DNA from: Roseospira marina
GTDB lineage: Bacteria > Pseudomonadota > Alphaproteobacteria > Rhodospirillales > Rhodospirillaceae
DNA length: 64,000 nucleotides
Direction: 5' to 3'
Assembly: GCF_014197855.1 (NCBI RefSeq)
Contig: NZ_JACIGJ010000017.1
Coordinates: 1 to 64,000 of the forward strand
Shown: in pieces, positions 41,831 to 50,627 of the stretch
Layout of the letters: each line of letters begins with the position of its first letter
Position numbering within the stretch: position 1 is the first letter of the stretch
Made by a program: the position numbers and the translations under genes
Notes under the pieces: generated by a model
What the model was told of the DNA's origin: nothing
Databases searched by the model: none
What the model saw: the letters and a program-made list of their open reading frames with translations, nothing else

Positions 41831-42754
41831 TCACTGAGCCGCATTGGTGACCGGAGCGATGCTTTCGATCTCCGCGATGGATTGAAACTCAGTGAGGTAC
41901 TCTTGGCGATGCCGTGAGAGCCACGCCACGACCCTTGGATTGCCAAGGAGTTTCCGCACATATCCCTTGGCGAGTGTCAGGTGAAGGTTGTCGAGCCCGT
42001 AGGTGTCTTCCACGGACTTTACCTGGATCTGTAGGCTCGCCAGCTCCCGCTCTAATCTGGAAATCTGCTCAGCCGTGACCGCACGTTCGCCAGCCTGCTT
42101 TTTCTTTCGCGGATCGACGATCATGGCCTCCGGTGTCGCCGCCAGGATCGCCTTGGCAAAAGCGGCCGTGAAATTGTTTTGTCCCACCATCAGCTCGGCG
42201 GCCTCGACCTGTCGCATCGAGGCCATGCGCCGCAGCACATCGAAGCTCGCCGCCGGACAGGGTGCGTCCTTCAGGATCTCGGCGGCATCGGCGCAAATCC
42301 CTTCGAGCAGCCTCGTTCGCCTTTTGATGGTCTGAATATTCAGGTGAAAGGCCTCGGCTATTTTCTCTTCCGGGACGCCGAGTTTGATCGCGCGCAGGAT
42401 CATGCGGTTTTGCTGGATGGGCGGAATCCGGCTTACCCTCTTGTTGTAGGTGTAGGTCTCGTCATCCGTGGCGATAAGACACTTGACCTCCGTTATACCC
42501 AGGTCCTTGAGCGCCTCGATCCTCAAGTGCCCGTCGAGCAGGAGATACCGACCGGACCGGTCCGGGTCCGGTATGACCGCAGGAGGTTCAACGAGGCCCA
42601 CCAGGCGAATGGAACCAAGGATTTGTTGGTACGTCTGGCTCTCCTTGGTCCCGGGTCGCAGGATCTTGAGAGGAACCAAGTGAGTGAGAGCGACCACCTT
42701 GCAATCATGCTCGAAGGCGACCCGGGTCCCCGTGTTCCTGGTCTCGTCCCTCAT
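41831..42754 (-). CDS. RepB-like plasmid-partition-type protein (ParB N-domain plus RepB C-domain)
   Basis: The protein has 307 residues. Residues 25-95 resemble the ParB N-terminal fold: a VPLKILRP strand, IRLVGLVEPPAVIPD, and YLLLDGHLRIEALKDLG in place of the usual GERRxRA. A helix-turn-helix follows (GVPEEKIAEAFHLNIQTIKRR). Residues 150-300 resemble the RepB C-terminal domain, with a coiled coil AEQISRLERELASLQIQVKSVEDTYG. It is the third gene of an overlapping trio behind a serine recombinase and starts inside the end of the second ParB-like gene (ATGA). Its role in partition or in directing recombination is unknown. Confidence 0.8.
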   Translation of the reverse strand: MRDETRNTGTRVAFEHDCKVVALTHLVPLKILRPGTKESQTYQQILGSIRLVGLVEPPAVIPDPDRSGRYLLLDGHLRIEALKDLGITEVKCLIATDDETYTYNKRVSRIPPIQQNRMILRAIKLGVPEEKIAEAFHLNIQTIKRRTRLLEGICADAAEILKDAPCPAASFDVLRRMASMRQVEAAELMVGQNNFTAAFAKAILAATPEAMIVDPRKKKQAGERAVTAEQISRLERELASLQIQVKSVEDTYGLDNLHLTLAKGYVRKLLGNPRVVAWLSRHRQEYLTEFQSIAEIESIAPVTNAAQ

Positions 42755-43653
42755 CCGCGCGCCCTTCCGTCCATCCGCTCCGCCAGCGGGCGAGGCATAC
42801 TATCCAGCCCCTCCGCCCGCAGCAGAGTGGTGTAGCCCTCGTCCAAGTGAAGGTCCTTCATGGCCTCGACGATGAAAAGCAGTCGGGCTTGGGTGTAGTC
42901 GGCTTTCTTGGCCAGAAGGCGATGCTTTTCGGCCTCCCGCTGATAGACGCGGAGCAAGTCCTCGGCGGTGAGTCGCCGGGACGAGGCCTTGCGGCCGAGC
43001 TTCAGATTTTTCAGTCCCCGACGTTGGCGGTCGCGCAAATCCAGGAGACGCCGGATCGCCGCAATCTTCTTGCCTTTGATTTTCCCGGTTTCATAGGCCT
43101 CCATAAGGACCGTTTGCGCGTCCTCGTTTTCCATCATGGCGATTTCCACGGCGAGGCCGATTGGAATCAGCCCGGTTTCGACGGCAGACACCAAGCGTTC
43201 TTCGCCTCGCTCCAGCAAGGTGAGCACGTTGAAAACCCAACTTCGGGAGCATCCGATTTTTTCGGCGATTTGGGCGTCGGTGTAGCCGCGCTTGGCGAGG
43301 GTGCCGATGTCCACCATGAGGTCGATCGGCCGATGTGGCCGCCGCGCGATATTCTCCACGAGGCTCATGATCAGACAGGCTTCCTGGGGCGCTTCGATGA
43401 CAAGAGCGGGAATGACGTCCTCGCCAAGCATGCGAAAAGCCTCGAGTCGGCCCTCGCCACAGACGAGATCATAGCGCGTCTTGTTTCCGGAGCGACGACG
43501 GCTGACGGTGATCGGGCGTTTGAGGCCGACAGCGGCGATGTTGTCCACGATCTCCCGATGCTGCCGCTTGTTGCGGGCGCGAGGGTTCAACACGTGGATC
43601 GCGTCAACGGGGATCATTTCGATGGTGTCGGTCTCGGTCCGCTCGGTCATCAT
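42751..43653 (-). CDS. ParB-like DNA-binding protein
   Basis: The protein has 300 residues. The N-terminal ParB domain has IHVLNPRARNKRQHREIVDNI, then LVCGEGRLEAF (the CTP/arginine box) and MSLVENIARRPHRPIDL. The helix-turn-helix reads TDAQIAEKIGCSRSWVFNVL, with LIPIGLAVEIA after it, as in ParB/Spo0J. The C-terminal 100 residues are basic and helical. It overlaps the recombinase upstream and the RepB-like gene downstream by four bases each. No ParA ATPase is present, so it is not a standard plasmid segregation system. Confidence 0.82.
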   Translation of the reverse strand: MMTERTETDTIEMIPVDAIHVLNPRARNKRQHREIVDNIAAVGLKRPITVSRRRSGNKTRYDLVCGEGRLEAFRMLGEDVIPALVIEAPQEACLIMSLVENIARRPHRPIDLMVDIGTLAKRGYTDAQIAEKIGCSRSWVFNVLTLLERGEERLVSAVETGLIPIGLAVEIAMMENEDAQTVLMEAYETGKIKGKKIAAIRRLLDLRDRQRRGLKNLKLGRKASSRRLTAEDLLRVYQREAEKHRLLAKKADYTQARLLFIVEAMKDLHLDEGYTTLLRAEGLDSMPRPLAERMDGRARG

Positions 43654-45224
43654 GCCACCGCCCGGATGCGCACTGGCGCCGCGAGTTCGTAAAGGAGGTC
43701 GAGCGTTTCAACGCGGTAAGCGTCCAATGACAGTCCGTTCTCCTCGGCCAGCCGTATCCTTTCCGCGGTCTGGTCGATGCGGGGAAAGAGGTAGTAATCG
43801 ATAGGGCGTTCGTTACGGGCATCCATGCGAATGGCGACCAGGATGTCTGGATCGTTCCCATTGTCGAAGCGCAACATCCAGCGGAGGGCCCCGGCGGGGG
43901 TTTCCTTGCAACGGGCAATGACAACAGCGAGCGAGACTTCCCCGTTCACGGTTAACAGATCGGTGTCCTCGTTCCTCTGGACCACGGCGCCGGACGTCTT
44001 CAGGCCGGTGATGATCTCAGCCAGGATTTCTGGATGCAGACGGCGGAGGCTGCGGTTGATGTCGATATAACGATAGTCACGACGCGGCGAATACCCGACG
44101 AGCCGATAGGCGCGCAGCAGACCGCCGAAGCGGTGCCCATAGGTGCTGCTCGACGGAAGATCCTCCATCTCGTCGATGATGAGGCCGGATAGTCGGCCAT
44201 GTATCTCGTAAAGCGTGCGCAGACCGCGCAGCATTTCTTCATCGGTCAGACGACGGGACCGGTCGGCGATGATTCGCTGGGCCTCCTCGAACAAAGGACC
44301 CGCCACGATGCCCGCGAATGCGCCTTCGGCCTTGATCCACATATCCGGACGGTTGCGCACTCGCTTTCTCTTGAGTTTGAATGAAACACGGTTCCAGACG
44401 TTGTGCCCCACATACTTTGGGTTGATCAAAACTTGGTGCACGGTGCCTCGGGTCCACGGCCGGCCTAGATCGGTCATGATACCGCGTCCATTCAGGGTCT
44501 CGGCGATCTCCCGCTCGGGCTTTCCTTCTTGAACGAAAGCCCGGTACATCCAGCGCACGGTCTCGACTTCCTCCGGTGGTCCAGGGACGAGGACCACGCG
44601 GTCGGTTTGCAGGCTTTTCTGTTCGCCGATACCCAGTATGCCTTGCCGTTCACCGTGTTGGTTGACGCGCATGCGGCGCAATCCAAAACCGGCGGCTCCC
44701 CCTTGGCGAAAACCGTGCTCGATTAGGCGGCCCTGACCCGCGAAGACTTTCGCGGAGAGTTCCCGGCTATACTCGCCGGCCATGGCCCGCTTAACGCCCT
44801 TAACGATCGTCGCGGTCGGACTGCCATCGTTGGCGAATTGTTCCGCGCAGTATTCGACTTCAATCCCGGCCCGCCGACATCGGTACTCATAATAGGCGCT
44901 TTCGTCGGCATCTTGGAAACGACCCCAGCGGCTGACGTCATAGACGAGAATGACATCGAAATCCGCGGAGCCTCCCTCGACATCGTCGATCAGGCGCCGC
45001 AGAGCGTCTCGGCCTTCGATCCGAAGGCCGCTTTTCCCCTCGTCGGCATACGTACGGACGATCGTCAGGCCGCGTTGCGCGGCATAAGCTCGGATCGCGG
45101 TCGATTGGTTTTCGGTTGAGTACTTCTGGTGGTCGGTGGACATGCGCACGTATTCGGCGGCCCGTTTAAAGAGAGGGGCCTCCTCGGTGTGATCCGGCGT
45201 CCGCGAATTTCGCCGTCCAGACAC
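43650..45224 (-). CDS. Large serine recombinase without zinc ribbon
   Basis: The protein has 524 residues. The resolvase domain starts KRAAEYVRMSTDHQKYSTEN with nucleophile Ser29. It contains FDVILVYDVSRWGRFQDADES, the Arg-rich active-site segment, and EYSRELSAKVFAGQGRLIEHG. A recombinase domain follows (PEREIAETLNGRGI, GRPWTRGTVHQVLINPKYVGHN). From about residue 310 the usual Cys4 zinc ribbon is missing. In its place is a domain with PSSSTYGHRFGGLLRAYRLVG and DYRYIDINRSLRRLHPEI. It is the first gene of an overlapping trio with two ParB/RepB-like genes and is divergent from an XRE regulator. Confidence 0.88.
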   Translation of the reverse strand: MSGRRNSRTPDHTEEAPLFKRAAEYVRMSTDHQKYSTENQSTAIRAYAAQRGLTIVRTYADEGKSGLRIEGRDALRRLIDDVEGGSADFDVILVYDVSRWGRFQDADESAYYEYRCRRAGIEVEYCAEQFANDGSPTATIVKGVKRAMAGEYSRELSAKVFAGQGRLIEHGFRQGGAAGFGLRRMRVNQHGERQGILGIGEQKSLQTDRVVLVPGPPEEVETVRWMYRAFVQEGKPEREIAETLNGRGIMTDLGRPWTRGTVHQVLINPKYVGHNVWNRVSFKLKRKRVRNRPDMWIKAEGAFAGIVAGPLFEEAQRIIADRSRRLTDEEMLRGLRTLYEIHGRLSGLIIDEMEDLPSSSTYGHRFGGLLRAYRLVGYSPRRDYRYIDINRSLRRLHPEILAEIITGLKTSGAVVQRNEDTDLLTVNGEVSLAVVIARCKETPAGALRWMLRFDNGNDPDILVAIRMDARNERPIDYYLFPRIDQTAERIRLAEENGLSLDAYRVETLDLLYELAAPVRIRAVA

Positions 45225-45264
45225 GTGGCAACCCTCCGATCCTGCGTTGGCGCCTCGTTAAAAT

Positions 45265-45440
45265 CCAACAGACTGTTGGTGACGTGTCAATCGTAAATGC
45301 ACCAAAATGTTGGAAATTCTCGTCGCCCTTCACTCTGGAGCTCTTCGAGAGCAGCTTATTCGCCGTTTGAAGCTGTCGGAACGCCGGATCTAATGATATC
45401 TTCCAACACACCGCTCTCGCTTAAAGAACAAAATGTTGGA
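45265..45440. promoter_or_regulatory. Operator cluster between recombinase and XRE genes
   Basis: A perfect palindrome CCAACA-GAC-TGTTGG lies at 45265-45279, 41 bases ahead of the recombinase start. Single half sites TGTTGGA (45308-45314), TCCAACA (45402-45408) and TGTTGGA (45434-45440, next to the XRE start) share the motif. The layout suits a repressor that controls both divergent promoters. The link to the XRE protein is inferred. Confidence 0.6.
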
Positions 45441-45445
45441 GTCAC

Positions 45446-45772
45446 ATGGAGAATAGAATCAGGGAATGGCGCAAGGCCCGGGGGCTGACGCTGAAGCAGT
45501 TGGCGGAGCGGGCCGGTACCAGCAACCAGCAGATCAGTCATTTGGAGAAGGGACGCCGCCGTTTGTCACTTGAATGGATGCAGCGGCTGGCTGAAGCACT
45601 CGACTGCCTCCCATCGGATCTGCTCGCGGACTCGTCCCAGCCGCGCAACGAACGTGAGCGGGCTTTGGTCGAGCTGTTCCGTGGGCTTTCGGAAGAACAG
45701 CAGGAAGCCTTTCTCAAGGCGACTCTTGCGTTGGCGAAACCGGTGACGTTTTCAAAGAAGGAAACCAGCTAG
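45446..45772 (+). CDS. XRE-family HTH repressor
   Basis: The protein has 108 residues. Residues 5-58 form a Cro/CI-type helix-turn-helix: IREWRKARGLTLKQLAERAG, then TSNQQISHLEKGRRRLSLEWMQRLAEAL. A short helical tail (ERALVELFRGLSEEQQEAFLKA) follows. It is divergent from the serine recombinase and its ParB/RepB partners. The intervening 221 bases carry repeated TGTTGGA sites, one of them abutting its own start. It probably represses the recombinase operon and itself. Confidence 0.85.
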   Translation: MENRIREWRKARGLTLKQLAERAGTSNQQISHLEKGRRRLSLEWMQRLAEALDCLPSDLLADSSQPRNERERALVELFRGLSEEQQEAFLKATLALAKPVTFSKKETS

Positions 45773-45823
45773 GTTCCCAAAGAGAAATTTCGGAAGACGT
45801 ATGGATTGGGGCCGTTCTTCCAT

Positions 45824-46494
45824 TGACCCTGCCCGTTGGACGTGGCCCGGGATTGGGTTGAGTCCGACCCAAAGCAGGGGGATCGGACGATCATGGGGAA
45901 GAGCCGTTCCAGCGAGGCACAACTCATCGGCATCCTGACGGCACAGGAGGCCGGAGAACGGACGGCGGATGTATGTGGGGGCCACGGGGTCCGTGAGGCG
46001 ACAGTCTACAAATGGGCGACGCACGGCCGACGGGTGCGGATCATCTCGGACAACGGGACCGAATTCACCTCGAACGCCGTGCTCGGGTGGCGCCGGGATC
46101 AGGACGTGGATCGGTGCTATCTCCGGCCCGGTAAGCCGGTGGAGACCGCCTACGCCGAGAGCTTCATCGGCCGGTTGCGGGACGGATTCCGGAACAAGAC
46201 GCTGTTCCTCAGCCTCGCCCAAGCGCGGGAGGAAGTGGCGACGTGGTGCGACGGCGACACCCACGTTCGCCCGCACGGCGCGCTTGGCTGGCGCACGCCG
46301 GCCGAGGTCCTGGCTCAGGCGTGTCCTGTGGATAGGATGGACAAGCCTGACGTCTTGCCCACAAACCCACAGGGCCATCCGCCACAGGTGTTGTTTTCAA
46401 CGGGTTTGATCGGGGGGCCGACGCCCGACCCCACGGTCACGCACCACCTGGAAGGGCTCTCCTGACCGCGGGACCAACGTTAGGGGCTGGGTCA
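45824..46494 (+). mobile_element. Internally deleted IS3-family element, 671 bp
   Basis: The left end TGACCCTGCCC and the right end read inward, TGACCCAGCCCC, form short inverted repeats typical of IS3 (TGA...). The interior holds one open frame that joins the start of OrfA to the end of OrfB. An intact IS3 would be about 1.2 kb, so roughly half is missing. It might still be moved by a transposase supplied in trans. Confidence 0.65.
45893..46465 (+). pseudogene. IS3 OrfA-OrfB deletion fusion
   Basis: The frame starts MGKSRSSEAQLIGILTAQEA, then TADVCGGHGVREATVYKW, the OrfA helix-turn-helix. It then passes directly into VRIISDNGTEFTSNAVLGW (second catalytic Asp), KPVETAYAESFIGRLRD (catalytic Glu) and RPHGALGWRTPAEVLA of OrfB. 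The first catalytic Asp and the OrfB start are deleted. The join is in frame, giving a DNA-binding domain fused to half an integrase core. Confidence 0.8.
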
Positions 46495-46678
46495 CTTGCC
46501 ATCGCTGAATGAACGCGCCGTCGTGGCATACGGCGACACCCTCGGCCTGACCAACAGGACGCCGACGGGCCTTCTGATCATGATCCGTTTGTCGTTGGTC
46601 GCCATGAGCATGAGCGGGGCCGAACCGGGCGGGCGGGGCCGCGCCAGTCGAGCCTCGCCGATCGTGGCGGTCACAGGC

Positions 46679-47021
46679 CCTGTAGGGCACCAATCACCGT
46701 ACCGGCCCCGGACAGGGCGATCAGGCCGCCGGCCAGCAGAGCCAGGAGGCCGAGATCGCCGGCCGGGAATGCGGTGTCGATGATCCCCCGGAGCAGGAAC
46801 GGCGCGGCCACCCCGGCGAGGGACGAGGCGAGAATAAGCCCGAGGATAACGATCAGCCGCCCCCCATAGGGCCGAAACAAGCCGAGCGCGCGACGCCAGG
46901 AGACGTGCGTCGCGGCGCGTGCGTCGTAGCCGAGATCCTCGTTCCCAAACGCGCCCCAGTCCTCGTCCTCCTCACGCCTCAACGGCAGGCTCCGATGGCC
47001 GCGCGCCCGCGTCTGGGCCAC
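46679..47021 (-). pseudogene. ABC exporter (permease-ATPase), N-terminal fragment
   Basis: About 105 residues remain. EDEDWGAFGNEDLGYDAR leads into LGLFRPYGGRLIVILGLILASSLAGVAAPFLLRGIIDTAFP and GLLALLAGGLIALSGAG. This is the first two helices of a type I exporter half-transporter. The frame stops at ALQGL, where such proteins continue into helix 3, and no ATPase domain follows. The fragment begins inside the 3' end of the DHA2 exporter gene on the same strand. The start is uncertain. The 180 bases between it and the IS3 remnant contain nothing recognised. Confidence 0.6.
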
Positions 47022-48517
47022 AGGCCAACGGCACAGCCGGTCACGACAAGAATGACCGTGGCGGCGACAATCACGGTGACGAACGCCCGGTCGAAGGCGG
47101 CCCGCGCGAGCGCGCGCAGATCATCCGCCATCGGCCCGTGCATCCCTTCGGCCACAAGCAACGCCTGATCGAGCCCGTCATAGGCCATCGCCGACGCCCC
47201 AAGAGAGTCCGGCAGGACCAGCGATGTGGCATAGACGGCGGACAGCAGGCTACCAAGGATGGCGATGCCGACCGCACCGCCCAGTTCATACGAGACCTCC
47301 TCGATCGAGGCCGCCATGCCCGCCCGATCGCTGGGGGCGGACAGCATGATCATGCTGGAGGCCGCCGTCATGGCGGCGCCAAGGCCAAGACCCAGGGCGG
47401 CCATGCTCGCGATTTGCAAGGGCCCTGCGGTGTCGAGCTGCAGGAGATATCCGCTAAGCCCGGCCGCGGCCAGCAACAGGGCGCTCCACAGAATGGGCGT
47501 TCCGCCCCACCGCGGGAGGCCCAACCCCGCCAAGGGGCTGCCGACGAACGCGGCCAAGGGGATGGGGAGAATGAAGAGCCCCGCCTCGAACGGAGACAGG
47601 CCGAGGACCAGTTGCAGCCGCTGGCTTATCGCCAGTTCGACCCCAACCAGCGCAAGAGACGCGATCAAGGCGGCGGCCACACCCGAGGCGAACCGGGCGT
47701 CGCGAAACAGGGCGAAGTCCACCAGAGGATCGGCGGCGTACTTCTGCCGGCGGATGAAGAGAGCCAGCGCCGCGATCCCCACGACGCCGGCCAGGACAAA
47801 GCTTCCGTAGGAGGGGCTGGGTTTCGCGATCTCCTTGATCGCGTAGATGATCCCCACCAGGGCGGAGAGAATCTGAATCGACGCGATCAGATCCCACGGA
47901 CGGTCGCGGCGGGTGTCGGCCTCGGGAATCACGATGATCGCCAAAACCCCGGCGACGAGCACGATGGGCGCGTTGATCAGGAAGACGGAGCCCCACCAGA
48001 AAGACTCGAGCATCAGGCCGCCGACGATCGGGCCGAACGCCGCGCCGCCGGAGGCGACGGAAGACCAGATTCCGAACGCCAGCGCCTGTTCACGCTCGTC
48101 GATGAAGGTCAGGCGAATGATGGAAAGCGTCGCCGGCATCATCATTGCCGCGCCCACCGCCAGCACGACCCGCGCCGCGATCAAAACAGCGGGCGTTCCG
48201 GCGTAGGCGGCCATCAGCGAGGCGACGCCGAAGACGGCTAGGCCGCCCAGGAAGAGCCTCTTATGGCCGACCCGGTCCCCAAGCGTTCCGAACCCGGGCA
48301 GCAAGCCGGCGACGACCAGCGGGTAGGCGTTGACGATCCAGAGTTTTTCGGCGGCCGTGGCGCCCAGATCATGCGTCAGGCGCGGCAGTGCCGTATAAAG
48401 AACCGTCATGTCGATGACAATGAGCAGCAGGGCGCTGGATACGATGGCCAAGATCAGCCACCGGTTGGACGAAGCCATTTTAGGGTCACCGATGTCTTTT
48501 TTGGGGGGCGCGGTCAC
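46979..48517 (-). CDS. MFS exporter, DHA2 (SmvA-like) family
   Basis: The transporter has up to 512 residues and 14 helices. VIDMTVLYTALPRLTHDLGA is the helix-1 region, and GFGTLGDRVGHKRLFL is motif A. RVVLAVGAAMMMPATLSIIR and SGGAAFGPIVGGLML (motif C) follow. APSDRAGMAASIEEVSYELGGAVGIAILG marks the second half. Family members export quaternary ammonium and related cations. The start may be the GTG at 48517 or the ATG at 48478 (MASSNRWL), which fits the family better. The TetR gene is divergent across an operator-like palindrome, so drug-inducible control is likely. Confidence 0.9.
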   Translation of the reverse strand: MTAPPKKDIGDPKMASSNRWLILAIVSSALLLIVIDMTVLYTALPRLTHDLGATAAEKLWIVNAYPLVVAGLLPGFGTLGDRVGHKRLFLGGLAVFGVASLMAAYAGTPAVLIAARVVLAVGAAMMMPATLSIIRLTFIDEREQALAFGIWSSVASGGAAFGPIVGGLMLESFWWGSVFLINAPIVLVAGVLAIIVIPEADTRRDRPWDLIASIQILSALVGIIYAIKEIAKPSPSYGSFVLAGVVGIAALALFIRRQKYAADPLVDFALFRDARFASGVAAALIASLALVGVELAISQRLQLVLGLSPFEAGLFILPIPLAAFVGSPLAGLGLPRWGGTPILWSALLLAAAGLSGYLLQLDTAGPLQIASMAALGLGLGAAMTAASSMIMLSAPSDRAGMAASIEEVSYELGGAVGIAILGSLLSAVYATSLVLPDSLGASAMAYDGLDQALLVAEGMHGPMADDLRALARAAFDRAFVTVIVAATVILVVTGCAVGLWPRRGRAAIGACR

Positions 48518-48552
48518 GCATGTGTGTGAGTCGCGCAGCGCTCAGATATAAA

Positions 48553-48562
48553 TACGATCGTA
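48553..48562. promoter_or_regulatory. Putative TetR operator
   Basis: TACGATCGTA is a perfect 10-bp palindrome in the short AT-rich gap between the divergent exporter and TetR genes, 23 bases before the TetR start. Confidence 0.5.
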
Positions 48563-48585
48563 CTAAAACTCAACGGGAGAACGGG

Positions 48586-49197
48586 ATGGGGAGACCGCGC
48601 AAGATCGACCGCGACAAGGTGCTGGACGCCGCCGAGGCCGTCGTTGGCGACGTCGGCGCGGCGGCCCTCTCGATCGATGCCGTCGCGAAGGCGGCGGGCA
48701 TTACCAAAAGCGGGGTGCAGTATTGCTTCGGGACCAAACAGCAGTTGATCGATGCGATGTTCGGACGCTGGGAGACGGAGTTCACCCAGGAGGTCGCCGA
48801 ACTGGTCGGCCCCAACCCCGATCCCATCTCCTTCATTCGCGGTCACATCGAAGCGACCATGCGAACGGACGAGGTCGAGAACGCCCGCTCGGCGGTGCTG
48901 ATGGCCGCGCTCCTGCAAACGCCGGAGCAGCGCCAACGGACTCAGGACTGGTACCGGGAACGCCTGGACGCACTTGATGTCTCGACGAACCTCGGGCGCC
49001 GCACCCGCCTTGCCTTCCTGGCATCGGAGGGCCTGTTCATCCTGCGGTGCTGTGGGTTGATGGACGTGTCCGAAGCCGAGTGGGCCTCGGCGTACAAGGA
49101 CATCCTCGATTTCCTGATGCCCAATGAAGCCTCTGCGCACGACGGGCTTGGTGGCGCCGGATCATCCGGCACAGGAGATCGCCCGGCTTCCGGTTGA
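48586..49197 (+). CDS. TetR-family regulator of the adjacent exporter
   Basis: The protein has 203 residues. The helix-turn-helix reads GRPRKIDRDKVLDAAEAVVG, then AALSIDAVAKAAGITKSGVQYCFGTKQQLIDAMF. The ligand domain is all-helical, ending DVSEAEWASAYKDILDFLMP. The ATG at 48586 is preferred because GGGAGAACGGG precedes it and MGRPRK is a family start. It is divergent from the DHA2 exporter with a palindrome between, the usual arrangement for local repression relieved by the exported compound. Confidence 0.87.
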   Translation: MGRPRKIDRDKVLDAAEAVVGDVGAAALSIDAVAKAAGITKSGVQYCFGTKQQLIDAMFGRWETEFTQEVAELVGPNPDPISFIRGHIEATMRTDEVENARSAVLMAALLQTPEQRQRTQDWYRERLDALDVSTNLGRRTRLAFLASEGLFILRCCGLMDVSEAEWASAYKDILDFLMPNEASAHDGLGGAGSSGTGDRPASG

Positions 49198-49340
49198 GCG
49201 CGCGGCTGTCCGACACCGCGCTGCGGGCAAAGGCACGGACCATTGCCCGCCTTTGGGGGGCAATCGGAAAGATGACCCCGCTTGTTGGGCGCGCACGCAT
49301 GGCGTACCGTATCGGTGCGCTAAATCGACGAGCCCCGCCC

Positions 49341-50561
49341 ATGTATCGCCTTCTCGCTGTTCTTTTCGTCCTGACCCAGGCGGGCACGGCGTATTGCGCC
49401 GACCGGCTGGCCGTGTTCGACGAGGCGGCCCGCATCACCGCCGAACAGTTCTTCGATCCCGGCATGAACGGCGTCGACTGGGACGCGGCGGTGACCGCCC
49501 ACCGCACCGCCGTCACGCCGGGCATGGAGCGGGAGGCGGTCGCGGCGGAGGTCAATGCGCTGCTCGCATGCCTCACGACCTCCCACACCCGGCTGTACAC
49601 GCAGGACGACCCCGCTTGGTATCAGCTCGCCGGCGTCTTCCTGCACGGCAGCGAGGAGATCGCCGCCGCGCTCGCCCCCTTTCTCCCGGACGGCGCCCCC
49701 ATCTATGCCGGGATCGGCGTGATGACCGAAGCGCGGGACGATGGCCTGTTTGTGACGGGCGTGCTCCAGGGCCATCCCGCCGAGGCGGCCGGTGTCGTGG
49801 TCGGCGACCGGCTTGTCGCCGTGAACGGCGCCCCGTACCACCCGATTCAGTCCTTTGCCGGGCGGGTCGGAACGGAGGTGACGTTGACCCTCGAACGGAC
49901 CCCCGGGGAGTACCGCGACCTCGTGGTGACGCCCGCCCGGCTGGACGGCGTGACGATGTTCGAGGATGCCATGCGGGCGAGCGCCCGCGTGATCGAGCAT
50001 GCCGGCACGCGCGTCGGCTATGTGCGCATCTGGTCCTACGCCGGCCGGAAGTACCAGGACATCCTGGTTGGGGAGGTGCTGTACGGACGCCTGAAGGAGG
50101 CCGACGCCCTGGTGCTCGACCTGCGGGGCGGCTGGGGCGGCGCCAGCCCCGAATACCTGACCCTGTTCCCAGACCGGGCCATGGACATGACCCGCATCGG
50201 CCGTGACGGAACGGCGTTCACCGTTGCGTCGGGGTGGACGAAACCCGTCGTACTGCTGGTCGACGATGGCTCGCGGTCGGGCAAGGAGCTGATCGCCCAT
50301 GGCTTCCGGGCGCTGGGGATCGGGCCCATCGTCGGTGAGACAACGGCCGGAGCCGTCCTCGCCGGGCGCCTCAACGTGCTGTCGGACGGAAGCCTGTTGT
50401 ATGTCGCCGTGATGGACGTGCGGGTGGACGGCGCACGGCTGGAAGGCGTCGGCGTTGCGCCGGATATCGCGGTCCCCTTTGATCCCCCGTTCGCGGCCGG
50501 CGCGGACCCGCAACGGGACCGGGCCGTTGAGGAAGCGGTCCGGCTGGCCGGCGGCGGATAA
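49341..50561 (+). CDS. S41-family (C-terminal processing-like) peptidase
   Basis: The protein has 406 residues. A signal peptide (MYRLLAVLFVLTQAGTAYCA) sends it to the periplasm. A PDZ-like domain occurs near 130-195 (DGLFVTGVLQGHPAEAAGVVVGDRLVAVNG). The S41 catalytic domain has DALVLDLRGGWGGASPEYLTLF and VLLVDDGSRSGKELIAHGFRA with the nucleophilic Ser. VVGEKTFG, where CtpA has the general-base Lys, is here IVGETTAGA, as in the tricorn-like branch. The start at 49341 is chosen for the signal peptide; the frame is open about 50 codons further upstream. Substrate is unknown. Confidence 0.85.
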   Translation: MYRLLAVLFVLTQAGTAYCADRLAVFDEAARITAEQFFDPGMNGVDWDAAVTAHRTAVTPGMEREAVAAEVNALLACLTTSHTRLYTQDDPAWYQLAGVFLHGSEEIAAALAPFLPDGAPIYAGIGVMTEARDDGLFVTGVLQGHPAEAAGVVVGDRLVAVNGAPYHPIQSFAGRVGTEVTLTLERTPGEYRDLVVTPARLDGVTMFEDAMRASARVIEHAGTRVGYVRIWSYAGRKYQDILVGEVLYGRLKEADALVLDLRGGWGGASPEYLTLFPDRAMDMTRIGRDGTAFTVASGWTKPVVLLVDDGSRSGKELIAHGFRALGIGPIVGETTAGAVLAGRLNVLSDGSLLYVAVMDVRVDGARLEGVGVAPDIAVPFDPPFAAGADPQRDRAVEEAVRLAGGG

Positions 50562-50627
50562 GGGGGGCGGATTGCTCGGTTTAGGCCGCAAACGGAGCGG
50601 CGCGTTCAAAATTTGACGGTGACTTCG

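Noticed and set aside
41831-43653. A plasmid replication or partition locus
   Set aside because: Two ParB/RepB-like genes are present, but no ParA-type ATPase, RepC or origin-like iterons were seen.
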